Position numbers and translations under genes: made by a program. Shown one piece after another: positions 16,559 to 24,879 of a stretch of DNA of 38,275 nucleotides (position 1 is its first letter; every line of letters starts with the position of its first letter). The notes below the pieces were generated by a model. The model was given only the letters and a program-made list of their open reading frames with translations. It was not told the origin of the DNA and searched no databases. This DNA comes from Alistipes sp. (GTDB lineage Bacteria; Bacteroidota; Bacteroidia; Bacteroidales; Rikenellaceae): NCBI GenBank assembly GCA_017504485.1, contig JAFVRC010000011.1:1-38275 (forward strand), given 5' to 3'.

Positions 16559-16630
16559 TACCCCCGAGCAGAATCGAACTGCTATCTTCGGTTTAGGAAA
16601 CCGCTTCTCTATCCGTTGAGATACAGGGGC
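16559..16630 (-). tRNA. tRNA-Arg (anticodon CCU)
   Basis: Read on the minus strand, the 72-nt cloverleaf has acceptor GCCCCTG/CGGGGGT, then TA. The D-arm TCTC-AACGGATA-GAGA and anticodon arm with loop TTCCTAA (anticodon CCT, reading AGG) follow. The T-arm is AGCAG-TTCGATT-CTGCT, with discriminator A. CCA is not encoded. The outer acceptor pair is G-U and the outermost anticodon-stem pair G-A is mismatched, but the rest is well formed. Confidence 0.9.
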
Positions 16631-16669
16631 TTGCATCCGACAACAAAGGCACACAACCCTTTTGTCGCA

Positions 16670-16677
16670 CAAAGATA
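16670..16677 (-). promoter_or_regulatory. -7 element for tRNA-Arg
   Basis: On the minus strand TATCTTTG lies 39 nt upstream of the tRNA 5' end. No clear -33 box. Confidence 0.45.
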
Positions 16678-16715
16678 CAAAAATTTGATTAATATATAAC
16701 GCCGAGTGCTTCGTA

Positions 16716-17576
16716 TTAATCAAAAATTTCGTTCAGCAGATGCGCTATACGATAAGCCGAGCGCATAGCCTGCCCCTCAGATATCTTGCGATGACCAATC
16801 AGGAACTCGCGGTCGAGCTGCGCGTTTGGTTCCACGCCGTCGTAGATAGGGCGACAGCGCTTACCGGCATCCGAAGCCCAATCGTTGAGCGTACCGCGGC
16901 AAATCTTCGCACGCTGCTTCGGAGTATATTTATCCAACTTCTGTCGGAAAAGCTCATAATCCTTGCCACACTCGGGATAGAGCACAAGCAGCGACTTACC
17001 ATCCCACACGGCGTGAAATGTCGTCTTCTTTCCCTCATAGTACACTGGCATAAATCCGCGGCTCTTGGCACCCGGAGTGAGCCCCTCGAAGCAGTCGGGG
17101 AACTCGGTGTAGAAGATGTGCGACGGGCAGTGCATATCCTGCAACATATGAATCGTATATTTCAGATTTACAGCCACAGCCGAGTCGGTGAGGTTGCGAT
17201 AGTTGCGCAGATTCTCGACACACTTTTCCAAATTCGGCATCATTGCGCCACTACCCTTTCGCGAGCGAGCATCGCTCACGCGAAACTTCTCATCGACAAC
17301 CGAGTGGTGCCAACGCAACGATGGGCGGTAGGCCTGCATCTTCTCGTGGTCAGGATGATTTTTACGCTGTATCGGGCGACGTATTTGGTCCATCCATATA
17401 CAATGGTCGATGATTGGCGAGCCGAGATACTTCTCGACCTTCTCCTTCACATCCGGCTCGAGGTACTTATCGGCCGTGTATGCAATCAGGCGGTGCGCCC
17501 AGCTACCCCACGCAGAGGCGGTATGCACGGAGCAGAGCATAAGCAAAACAAAAACCGAAATAACTACTCTTTTCAT
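16716..17576 (-). CDS. S1/P1 family nuclease (copy 1), exported
   Basis: A 286-aa zinc-dependent single-strand nuclease/3'-nucleotidase. The signal peptide starts MKRVVISVFVLLMLCSVHTASA. Cleavage leaves Trp as residue 1, which in this family is itself a zinc ligand (mature WGSWAHR). Remaining ligands are visible: His in WAHR, Asp in CIWMDQIRR, His in LRWHHSVV, the HMLQDMHCPSH cluster (H, D, H) and FHAVWDGK (H, D). I chose the ATG at 17576 because it opens the signal peptide. It lies 13 nt after the related copy 2 and is probably cotranscribed. Likely role: degrading extracellular DNA/RNA for nucleosides or phosphate. Confidence 0.9.
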   Translation of the reverse strand: MKRVVISVFVLLMLCSVHTASAWGSWAHRLIAYTADKYLEPDVKEKVEKYLGSPIIDHCIWMDQIRRPIQRKNHPDHEKMQAYRPSLRWHHSVVDEKFRVSDARSRKGSGAMMPNLEKCVENLRNYRNLTDSAVAVNLKYTIHMLQDMHCPSHIFYTEFPDCFEGLTPGAKSRGFMPVYYEGKKTTFHAVWDGKSLLVLYPECGKDYELFRQKLDKYTPKQRAKICRGTLNDWASDAGKRCRPIYDGVEPNAQLDREFLIGHRKISEGQAMRSAYRIAHLLNEIFD

Positions 17577-17589
17577 AGTTAGCAATGTA

Positions 17590-18450
17590 TTATTTGAAAC
17601 ATTCGTTCAGAACATACGCAAGACGGCTGCCGCCCTTCAAGCACTGCATCTTTGTCATCTTGCTGTGCGACATTATAAAGTCGCGGTCGAGCGTATCGCC
17701 AGCCTTCACACCATCATATACCTGCCGGCAACTCTTCGCCGAGTCGCGCACCCAGGCATCAACGCCTCCCTTGCAGAACTTCGCCCTCTGTTTTGCCGTC
17801 GCCTTATCGATGGCCTCGGCATAATAGTTATAATCGTTGCGATGCTCGGGATAGATGGCCGTCAAGCCCACGCCATCCCAGAACGAGTGGTAGGTCATCT
17901 TCTTGCCATTGTAGTAAACCGGTATTCGGTCGCGTGCAGGGCGACGTTTGCCGTTGGCATCCTTCGGGCCAGGGAAGCAATCCGGAAACTCCAAATAGTA
18001 AATATGCGTCGGACAGTGCATATCTCCCAACATATGAATCACACATTTCAGATTGACAACCACGGCCGAATCGGTGAGGTTGCGGTGATTCTTCAGGTTG
18101 TCGATACACATCTTCAAGGCAGGGACAAGTTTGCCACTGCCCTTCGGCGTCTCCTTGGGGCTCACGCGATACTTCTCATCCACAACCAAGGTGTGCCACA
18201 TCGAGGTCTGATTCCACCCCGGAATGTAGGTTTTACGTTTTCTGTTCCACGATGCCGTGCGATCCATCCACACAGCAACCGACGGGAGCGAGGCGTTGAG
18301 ATACTTCTTCGTAGCCGCCTCAGCTTCGGGCGTAAGATTCCTCTCGGCAATGCGGGCGATGGTACGGTGGCCCAAGCCTCCCCACGCCAACGCCACCTGC
18401 GCCGAGCAGATTGTTGCTGCAGCAATAAGTGCGATAGCCATTCTTCTCAT
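17590..18450 (-). CDS. S1/P1 family nuclease (copy 2), exported
   Basis: A 286-aa paralogue of the next gene, with the same order of motifs. The signal peptide MRRMAIALIAAATICSAQVALA is cut before Trp (WGGLGHR). VWMDRTA, MWHTLVVDEK, IHMLGDMHCPTH and YHSFWDGVG supply the zinc ligands. The two copies share long stretches such as NLTDSAV and VNLK but differ in loops (this copy has an Arg/Lys-rich insert, KDANGKRRPARD). They are an old tandem duplication, possibly with different substrates. It is transcribed from a canonical promoter at 18514-18544. Confidence 0.91.
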   Translation of the reverse strand: MRRMAIALIAAATICSAQVALAWGGLGHRTIARIAERNLTPEAEAATKKYLNASLPSVAVWMDRTASWNRKRKTYIPGWNQTSMWHTLVVDEKYRVSPKETPKGSGKLVPALKMCIDNLKNHRNLTDSAVVVNLKCVIHMLGDMHCPTHIYYLEFPDCFPGPKDANGKRRPARDRIPVYYNGKKMTYHSFWDGVGLTAIYPEHRNDYNYYAEAIDKATAKQRAKFCKGGVDAWVRDSAKSCRQVYDGVKAGDTLDRDFIMSHSKMTKMQCLKGGSRLAYVLNECFK

Positions 18451-18513
18451 AACTCTATGTTTTGTTCGTTAAAAATTTCGTCATCGACACGCCTAATGAC
18501 ATCATCGTGCATG

Positions 18514-18544
18514 CAAAGTTAAATAATTTGATGAAACTTTCAAA
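18514..18544 (-). promoter_or_regulatory. Promoter of the tandem nuclease operon
   Basis: On the minus strand TTTG (18541-18544), a 19-nt spacer and TAACTTTG (18514-18521) match the Bacteroidetes consensus fully. The start codon is ~64 nt downstream. Confidence 0.78.
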
Positions 18545-18613
18545 CAGTTTTTAGCGATATTGACTGCCAACGAATAATTACGTTGCGCGTGTGGCGTATT
18601 AACCAAAAATTGA

Positions 18614-18621
18614 CTATCTTT
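18614..18621 (+). promoter_or_regulatory. -7 element of the DUF4015 lipoprotein gene
   Basis: TATCTTTG lies 33 nt upstream of the ATG. No TTTG at the expected -33 distance. Confidence 0.5.
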
Positions 18622-18653
18622 GTGCGAAGAAATTTCACAAGTACCAAGTCATA

Positions 18654-20354
18654 ATGAAACACTATCTCTACACCCTCACTTTGACCCTTGCGACACTGCT
18701 CCTTACGGCGTGCGACAAGGAGATTATCGAGGAGCGTTATCTGGGCTCCCCGACACCCGATGTGCAACTCTACTCCATCGACGAGAATAACGTCGTAAGC
18801 GAAGCGCAAAGCGTCGTGCGCGGCCGCAAGGTGCGTGCGAACATCGGCCAAGGCCTGAAAATCGAAAAGATCAAGTACTACCCCGTAGAACTGTCGCGCA
18901 AGCAGTGGCTCTACGCCAAGGAGTCGTCGCTCGTCAGCGAGCAGCGCGAAGTGGTGCAGGAGCGCAAGCTCTATGTGCGCACACCGGCTTCGATTATCAC
19001 CAACCGCGAGACATCGCTCATCGGTGGGCTTGCAGACAAGGGTGACGAGGTAGAGATTCTCGACTACGACACCTTCGATGAGAAGGGCTTGGTCAATCGC
19101 TACCACATACGTCATGCAGGTGTCGAGGGATACATCTATGGCAAGTATCTGGTGACGAGCAAGAGCGAGGCCCAGAAGCGATATATGGCCGAGAAGTACG
19201 ACAAGGTACACCGCGCCGTGAAGAATCCGTTTGGCGGAGGCGAGGCGATAGGCTGCGACTTCTACCCTCGTGAGCGCGAGGTATTCGAGGGCAACACTAT
19301 GCCCGAGGCCTGCTACTCGCTCTATCTCAACATCTCGCCTGCCGTGTTGCGCAACATCGAGGCCTACATAGCCCTCGCCAAGCGCACGAAGATAAACACC
19401 TTCACCATCGACATCAAGGACAACGAGTGCCCGGGCTACAAGGCCGAGGCTATGAAGCTCTACTCGCCAACCAACTACCGCTACGCGGGCGACAAGGAGA
19501 CGCTCTACAAGCAGGTTGTTTCGCGCCTCAAAGAGGAGGGATTCTACGTCGTCGGACGTATCACCTGCTTCAAGGACTCGCACTTCGTGAAGGATCACCC
19601 CGAGTGTGCCATCACGGAGCGCGCCACGGGCAAGCCGTTCAAGCACAACAAGGCCTACTGGCCGAGTGCCTACGACCGTCGTGTATGGCAGTTCAACGTG
19701 GAGCTCGCCAAGGAGGCTGTGCGCAAGTTCGGCTTCAACGAGATAAATTTCGACTATGTGCGCTTCCCGGACCGTATGACCAAGATTGAGAAGATTATCA
19801 ACTACCACAACCGCCACAACGAGTCGAAGGTGCAGGCCATACAGCGTTTTGCGATGTACGCGTGTGACGAGATTCACGCCATTGGTGCATACGTCTCGAT
19901 AGATGTCTTCGGCGAGGCTGCAAATCCGGGCTACACGACCGCCTATGGTCAATATTGGCCGGCACTCTCGAATGTTGCCGACGTGATGTGCGGAATGCCA
20001 TATCCCGACCATTTCTCGAATGGTTACTACGGCGTGAAGAAGCCGTGGAATCACCCTTATCAGATACTCAACGAGTGGGGCAAGCGTGTGCAGGATAGGC
20101 AGCGCGTGACACCTACACCTGCCAAGGTGCGCACTTGGGTACAGGCCTACAAGGTGATGCGTCACATCGACCGCAACGGCCTCGACTACGATGCGGCTGA
20201 CGTAGAGCGCGAGATTCGCGGACTCTACGATGCGGGGCTGACGGGCGGCTACACGACGTGGCTCTCCTCCTCGAATATCGAGAAGTACAAGAAGCAGGAG
20301 GCGGCCTTCAAGATAGACTACCTCAAGGAGTACAAGAAGAAGAACAAAAAGTAG
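18654..20354 (+). CDS. Lipoprotein with SH3-like region and DUF4015 glycoside-hydrolase-like barrel
   Basis: A 566-aa protein. The lipoprotein signal MKHYLYTLTLTLATLLLTAC is followed by an SH3-like stretch (~60-165, TPASIITNRETSL, LADKGDEVEILDYD, GVEGYIYGKYLV). A TIM-barrel of the DUF4015/GH13-like putative glycosidase family (~195-530) comes next. Its motifs are INTFTIDIKDNEC, GFYVVGRITCFKD, FGFNEINFDYVRFPD (candidate catalytic Asp), AYVSIDVFGEA and a C-terminal LYDAGLTGGYTTWLSSSN. The SH3 plus glycosidase combination suggests action on cell wall or another surface glycan (inference). The lysine-rich C-terminus (EYKKKNKK) is notable. It has its own promoter and is followed ~100 nt later by the porin gene. 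Confidence 0.85.
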   Translation: MKHYLYTLTLTLATLLLTACDKEIIEERYLGSPTPDVQLYSIDENNVVSEAQSVVRGRKVRANIGQGLKIEKIKYYPVELSRKQWLYAKESSLVSEQREVVQERKLYVRTPASIITNRETSLIGGLADKGDEVEILDYDTFDEKGLVNRYHIRHAGVEGYIYGKYLVTSKSEAQKRYMAEKYDKVHRAVKNPFGGGEAIGCDFYPREREVFEGNTMPEACYSLYLNISPAVLRNIEAYIALAKRTKINTFTIDIKDNECPGYKAEAMKLYSPTNYRYAGDKETLYKQVVSRLKEEGFYVVGRITCFKDSHFVKDHPECAITERATGKPFKHNKAYWPSAYDRRVWQFNVELAKEAVRKFGFNEINFDYVRFPDRMTKIEKIINYHNRHNESKVQAIQRFAMYACDEIHAIGAYVSIDVFGEAANPGYTTAYGQYWPALSNVADVMCGMPYPDHFSNGYYGVKKPWNHPYQILNEWGKRVQDRQRVTPTPAKVRTWVQAYKVMRHIDRNGLDYDAADVEREIRGLYDAGLTGGYTTWLSSSNIEKYKKQEAAFKIDYLKEYKKKNKK

Positions 20355-20406
20355 CATCCGTAACAAATTGCGTATAAATACCTATGGGGGCAGGGGACTT
20401 TTTTGC

Positions 20407-20414
20407 TATCTTTG
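20407..20414 (+). promoter_or_regulatory. -7 element of the porin operon
   Basis: TATCTTTG sits 42 nt before the porin ATG at 20456, supporting that internal start over an upstream in-frame one that would overlap the promoter. Confidence 0.5.
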
Positions 20415-20455
20415 TTACCATATTATACGCTATGTGTAACCACTACCTCAAACCT

Positions 20456-21694
20456 ATGAAACGATACATTACGACCATCATTGCAACCCTCGTGCTCGGC
20501 GCAGCAGCCTCGGCGCAGCAGACCGACACAACTACCTACAACAACCTTGCGGCCAAGGTAGATGCCCTCGAAGCACGCCTTGCCAAGGCCGAGAAGCGTG
20601 CCAATGCTTGGGAGAAGAGCAAGCAGTACTTCAAAGTTACGGGCTTCACACAGGTAGCATACGACTGGCACGACGACAGAGCGAGCGTTCCGGCTCTCGC
20701 CGAGGATAACAAGGCACAGGTTATCACGGGTGCCTCGACCTTCCACCTGCGTCGCGCACGTCTGTCGATAACGGGCGACATCTACAAGGGCAAGAAGGGC
20801 GCGGTGCTCGACTACCGCCTCTATTTCGATATTACGCGTGTGCCGAACAACCCTATCCTCGATATGTGGGTGCGTTACCGTCCGTTCAAGGAGTTCGGCG
20901 TGCAGATTGGACAGTTCAAGAATCCCCTCTCGATTGAGGCAAGTATTGCACCTAACAAGTACGACTTTATCGACTTCTCCTACGCGGTCAGCTACCTTGC
21001 CAAGATGGGCAAGTACGACGTTATGGGGCTCAATATGACGGCCCGCGACATCGGCTTCCGCTTCATCGGAGGATTTATCCATCGCGACGGATACAGCATC
21101 ATAAACTACGACCTCGGTTTGCTCAACGGTACGGGCATCAACACCAAGGATAACAACACGAGCAAGGATGTGATTGCCGTGCTGACCATCAAGCCTATGA
21201 AGGAGTTGATGATTAAGACCTACTACCAGTGGGGCGAGGCCAACCTCGCAACAAAGGACAACTATGCCGACTATCGCTGGACGGGCAACGGCCACTATGT
21301 TCGCACGCACCGCTGGGGTGTAGGCGCAGAGTACAACCCCGAGAAGTTCTTCCTGCGTGGCGAGTATTTGGCAGGCCTGACGGGACTCCTACCTTCGGAG
21401 GGTGCTTACCTCTCGGGAGGCTACAAGCTCGCGCTGCCGAAGCAGGCCGGCATATTCTGGGCCGGAGCGATGGTCGATTACTTCTGCTACGACGTGAAGG
21501 ACTATGTTGACCGCGACACACGCAATGCAGATATCGATATGCGCTACTCGATTTGCCTCGGCTACAGCCCGAACAAGCACTTCCGCGTACAGGCGGCTTA
21601 CTCTTTCGAGCACTTCATCGGCCAAAGCAGCCACGTCGGCTACACAAACCGTCACGGCAACGGCTTCAAGCTGCTCTGCACAGCCTCGTTCTAA
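20456..21694 (+). CDS. OprO/OprP-type porin (phosphate-selective porin family)
   Basis: A 412-aa outer-membrane protein. The signal peptide starts MKRYITTIIATLVLGAAASA. A short periplasmic coiled coil follows (~25-55, LAAKVDALEARLAKAEKRA), then a beta-barrel from TGFTQVAYDWHDD to the terminal aromatic strand (FKLLCTASF). STFHLRRARLSITGDI and VQIGQFKNPLSIE are typical of the O/P porin family (PF07396). Selectivity for phosphate or polyphosphate is known for Pseudomonas members but not assured here. It is first of four close genes: a YeiH transporter 58 nt on, a small secreted protein and a secreted phosphodiesterase. Confidence 0.87.
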   Translation: MKRYITTIIATLVLGAAASAQQTDTTTYNNLAAKVDALEARLAKAEKRANAWEKSKQYFKVTGFTQVAYDWHDDRASVPALAEDNKAQVITGASTFHLRRARLSITGDIYKGKKGAVLDYRLYFDITRVPNNPILDMWVRYRPFKEFGVQIGQFKNPLSIEASIAPNKYDFIDFSYAVSYLAKMGKYDVMGLNMTARDIGFRFIGGFIHRDGYSIINYDLGLLNGTGINTKDNNTSKDVIAVLTIKPMKELMIKTYYQWGEANLATKDNYADYRWTGNGHYVRTHRWGVGAEYNPEKFFLRGEYLAGLTGLLPSEGAYLSGGYKLALPKQAGIFWAGAMVDYFCYDVKDYVDRDTRNADIDMRYSICLGYSPNKHFRVQAAYSFEHFIGQSSHVGYTNRHGNGFKLLCTASF

Positions 21695-21752
21695 CACCTC
21701 GACACCCTCCCACAACCAAAACATAACCTAAAACCTCAAAAGACAAACTGTT

Positions 21753-23048
21753 ATGAATAAGAATTTTTGGAAACAATTTCTTGTCGAGGACTGGGTGGTC
21801 ACCCCGCTCTCCATTCCACCGCTCATAATCTCGGGCTTCGCCTATTCGCTTCCGGGCAATGGCCCACGCGTGCCGTCGGAGCTCACCTCGGCCAGTGACT
21901 GGGCCAATGTTGCGGAGTTCTTCGTTATAGCTCTCGTGATTCTCTACGCCGGCAACAAGATGCTACAACGCCCGATGAAGGGCCTACTGCTCTCGTTCAT
22001 CGCCGTATTTGCAATCTCGATGGTGGCGCAGATGGTCGCCTCGATACCGGCAATCAAGATGTTCGGCTTTGAGGCCGTATTCTTCTCGGTAATCTTCGGC
22101 CTTATAATCCGCAATTGCTTCACTATTCCGAAGTGGATGAAGCCGGCCATTCAAGGCGAGTTCTTCATCAAGATAGGTGTCGTGTGTCTCGGTGCCACGA
22201 TTCTCTTCCGCGACTTTCTGACAGCCGGCATTATGGGACTTGTGCAGGCATGCGTTGTTGTGGCTTGCGTATGGCTCTTCGGATTCTTCCTCGCGCGTCG
22301 TTTGAAGGTCGAGGATCCTACGGCGATGACTCTCGCCTCGGGAGTATCTATATGCGGTGTATCGGCCTGCATCACAGCAGCAGGCGTGGCCAATACCGAC
22401 GGCAAGCGACTCTCGTACATCGTATCGGTAGTGCTCATTATCGTTGTGCCGATGATATACCTTATGCCATACCTTGCACGCCTTATCGTGCCATTGATGA
22501 CCGACGACGTGGCAATACAAAACGAGATTGCCGGTGCGTGGATTGGCGGCACGGTAGATACAACGAGCGGCGTAGGTGCTGCCTCGGCGATATACGGCGA
22601 GGAGGCCAACAAGATTGCGATGATTGTCAAGGCTACGCAGAACGTACTTATCGGCGTCGTGGCCTTCTGTATTGCCACTTACCTCGCCTCGAAGAGTGCC
22701 GATGGCAAGTTCCACCGTCCATCACTGCGCATCGTATGGGACAAGTTCCCGAAATTTGTCCTCGGCTTCGTCGTTGCTTCGCTGGTGTTCAGTCTCTTGC
22801 AGCAGTATGAGATATTCCCCGACTCGACAGCTCGCAAGCTCACCGAAACGGCCCTCGCCAAGCGATTCTCGGGCTTCTTATTCTCGCTGGCCTTCGTATG
22901 TATAGGTCTTGACACGCGACTCAAAGATATAGTTTCGAAGCAAAACCGCAACGTGCTCTACGCCTTCCTCGGCGCACAGTGCTTCAATATCGTGATTACG
23001 ATGTTGCTCGCATGGCTCTGCTTTGGTATCATCAAACCTATGCTCTAA
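21753..23048 (+). CDS. YeiH/YeiB-type putative sulfate exporter family transporter
   Basis: A 431-aa inner-membrane protein with ~11 hydrophobic segments. The repeated half-domain signatures of the UPF0324/PSE family are present: GVVCLGATILFRDF, ASGVSICGVSACITAAG, GAWIGGTVDTTSGVGAA and SLAFVCIGLDTRLKDI. The ICGVSA and GGTVDTT motifs are the family hallmarks. Substrate is often annotated as sulfate, though direct proof is thin. It follows the porin by 58 nt and precedes the next gene by 6 nt. Confidence 0.9.
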   Translation: MNKNFWKQFLVEDWVVTPLSIPPLIISGFAYSLPGNGPRVPSELTSASDWANVAEFFVIALVILYAGNKMLQRPMKGLLLSFIAVFAISMVAQMVASIPAIKMFGFEAVFFSVIFGLIIRNCFTIPKWMKPAIQGEFFIKIGVVCLGATILFRDFLTAGIMGLVQACVVVACVWLFGFFLARRLKVEDPTAMTLASGVSICGVSACITAAGVANTDGKRLSYIVSVVLIIVVPMIYLMPYLARLIVPLMTDDVAIQNEIAGAWIGGTVDTTSGVGAASAIYGEEANKIAMIVKATQNVLIGVVAFCIATYLASKSADGKFHRPSLRIVWDKFPKFVLGFVVASLVFSLLQQYEIFPDSTARKLTETALAKRFSGFLFSLAFVCIGLDTRLKDIVSKQNRNVLYAFLGAQCFNIVITMLLAWLCFGIIKPML

Positions 23049-23054
23049 ACCTCT

Positions 23055-23618
23055 ATGAGACGAATATTAACACTCTATTTTGCTCTATTCGCTGCGCTTA
23101 GCGTCGCGGCGCAAAGCAGAGCCTACAAGATTGGTGACCTCTACACGGAGGAAGGCAAGCGTGGCGTAGTCTTCGAGGTGAGCAACGATGGGCAACACGG
23201 CAAGATTGTAAGTGTCGAGCAGTCGCACGACTGGGTAAAGTGGTGCACACGCGAAGTGCGTGACAAGGAGTTCGATATGATGAGCGACAACGACGGCTTG
23301 GCCAACACTCTGAAGATGCGTGCTGTCGAGACTCTCGAAGAGTGGCAGAAGTACTACCCTGCCTATGCGTGGTTCCGTACACTCGGCGAGGGATGGTATA
23401 TCCCTGCCGTCGAGGAGGCTCGTGCCTTGGCTGCCGTAGCCGAAAAGGTAAACGCCACACTCGAACAGCACGGATACAAGCGACTATACTACCACCTTTG
23501 GACCTCGACCGAGATAGAGGGCAAACAACAGATATGGATGATTGACACGGAGTACAACGCTACATACATGTCGGGCAAAAGTTCGATGTGCTGCGTACGC
23601 GCCATTGCACAATTCTAA
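23055..23618 (+). CDS. Small secreted protein with Lcl/DUF1566-like fold
   Basis: A 187-aa protein. The signal peptide MRRILTLYFALFAALSVAAQ is followed by YKIGDLYTEEGKRGVVFEVS, a pattern of DUF1566/Lcl-C-like secreted domains that continue with GWYIPAVEEARAL, YHLWTSTEIEG and IWMIDTEY and close with a CCVRAI strand. The Trp-rich 'W.IP...L' and 'WTSTE' motifs are the best evidence; catalytic residues are not evident. It lies 6 nt after the transporter and 16 nt before the secreted phosphodiesterase, so it belongs to the same transcript. Function unknown. Confidence 0.7.
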   Translation: MRRILTLYFALFAALSVAAQSRAYKIGDLYTEEGKRGVVFEVSNDGQHGKIVSVEQSHDWVKWCTREVRDKEFDMMSDNDGLANTLKMRAVETLEEWQKYYPAYAWFRTLGEGWYIPAVEEARALAAVAEKVNATLEQHGYKRLYYHLWTSTEIEGKQQIWMIDTEYNATYMSGKSSMCCVRAIAQF

Positions 23619-23634
23619 AAAAACATATAATACA

Positions 23635-24705
23635 ATGAAACGACTACTCTCTACAGCAGCAGCACTATTGCTTATGCTTACCGCCACAACGGCAGCCGCA
23701 AACGACCTACCAAAGATGTTTGCTCATCGCGGAGGTCACACACACGAAATTCCCGAGAATACACCTGCAGCCGTCGCTTCGGCCAAGCGTTTCGGCTATG
23801 CGGGCGTGGAGCTCGATGTACGCCTTACGAAGGATGGCAAGATGGTTGTCTTTCACGACAAGACCATCAACCGCAAGATGCGCAATGCAACCGACTACTC
23901 GCGCATCGAGGAGAAGATTAGCGTGCGCGACCTCACATTCGATGAGCTGCGCAACAACTACGTTCTCGCCTCGCCAAATCCCGCTATGCGCTTCCCAGTG
24001 GCCACCCTCGACGAGATACTCCTCGAGTGCAAGCGTCAGGGAATGATACCGATGCTCCACAGCAAGTATGTCGCATCATACCGCCGCGCACAGGAACTCT
24101 TCGGCGATGAATGGATATGCTTCACGAGCAATGTCGCCGCGCTCGAAGAGTGCCGCACATTCTCGAAGTGCCTAATACTCTATGGCATAAGACCTAATAC
24201 GGTCAATGGTGCTGATGCCGTACTGGAGCGTCTTGGCGGCCGATGCGGCGTATCGACAATGCAGTCCGAGATATTGACCGAGGAGCGTATTGCCGCATGG
24301 CGCAAGAAGGGATACGAGGTACAAGCCTCTGTCTTCAAGGCCCCTCTCGAAGTGGAGGCTACACGTCGCGGCGTAAGTATGCACCTCACGGATTTTGCCC
24401 TTGTACCCGACAGTCGCTTCAAGCGTGTGGATGGCTGCTCGGAGGAGCGCCGCACACTCGCGCTTGGCGAGGAGCTCAGTTACAAGTGGAATAAGACGGA
24501 GTACGGAGGCGTCGCCCTCTCGCTTCAATTCCGCGGCGAGGTGGAGATTGTCGTCCACGGCAAGCGCACCTATCAGCTGACGAGCGACGGCCGCAAGCCT
24601 ATCGTTCTCGGTGTACGCCTCGCCAAAGGCACCCCTTCGCTCACCGTGCGTGCCCTGCGTACAACGAAGCTACGCTCGCTGGCCTGCGATGTGTATGAGT
24701 TTTAG
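23635..24705 (+). CDS. Secreted glycerophosphodiester phosphodiesterase family protein
   Basis: A 356-aa protein. The signal peptide MKRLLSTAAALLLMLTATTAA is followed by the GDPD core (~25-265): MFAHRGG (catalytic His), IPENTPAAV, VELDVRLTKDGKMVVFHD (metal-binding Glu/Asp and second His) and a C-terminal ~90-aa beta-rich module (KWNKTEYGGVALSLQFRGEVE). Where classical GDPDs carry an acidic metal ligand in the IEIK-type strand, this one reads PMLHSK. The same His position occurs in the GDPD domain of the lipoprotein at 28151-31735. Likely hydrolyses glycerophosphodiesters outside the inner membrane. It ends the porin operon; the ATG at 23635 opens the signal peptide. Confidence 0.87.
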   Translation: MKRLLSTAAALLLMLTATTAAANDLPKMFAHRGGHTHEIPENTPAAVASAKRFGYAGVELDVRLTKDGKMVVFHDKTINRKMRNATDYSRIEEKISVRDLTFDELRNNYVLASPNPAMRFPVATLDEILLECKRQGMIPMLHSKYVASYRRAQELFGDEWICFTSNVAALEECRTFSKCLILYGIRPNTVNGADAVLERLGGRCGVSTMQSEILTEERIAAWRKKGYEVQASVFKAPLEVEATRRGVSMHLTDFALVPDSRFKRVDGCSEERRTLALGEELSYKWNKTEYGGVALSLQFRGEVEIVVHGKRTYQLTSDGRKPIVLGVRLAKGTPSLTVRALRTTKLRSLACDVYEF

Positions 24706-24734
24706 CCAAGCGTCTGCTACACCATAAAAGCCAC

Positions 24735-24772
24735 AAGGGGCTGTCCAACAAGTTGTGTTGCGACAGCCCCTT
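24735..24772. terminator. Hairpin terminator-like element, same family as 2999-3033 but inverted
   Basis: GGGGCTGTC (24737-24745) pairs with GACAGCCCC (24762-24770), and inner CAACA pairs with TGTTG around AGTTG. Apart from the loop it is the reverse complement of the hairpin at 2999-3033. No strong T-run on either side. It follows the GDPD gene by 31 nt and probably ends that transcript. Confidence 0.65.
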
Positions 24773-24879
24773 ACGCTTGACGACAATAGCACCAGAGCCT
24801 CAATCAAGGCCACACCAATAATCATAAAGTCCAACTCTATAACATTCCAGAAACAAAGCTGGGCACAATTTCTCGCAAC

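Noticed and set aside
18540-20366. A 608-codon open frame on the minus strand
   Set aside because: It is opposite the DUF4015 lipoprotein gene, whose frame has signal peptide and domain motifs. The minus frame has no recognisable motif and reflects codon bias.
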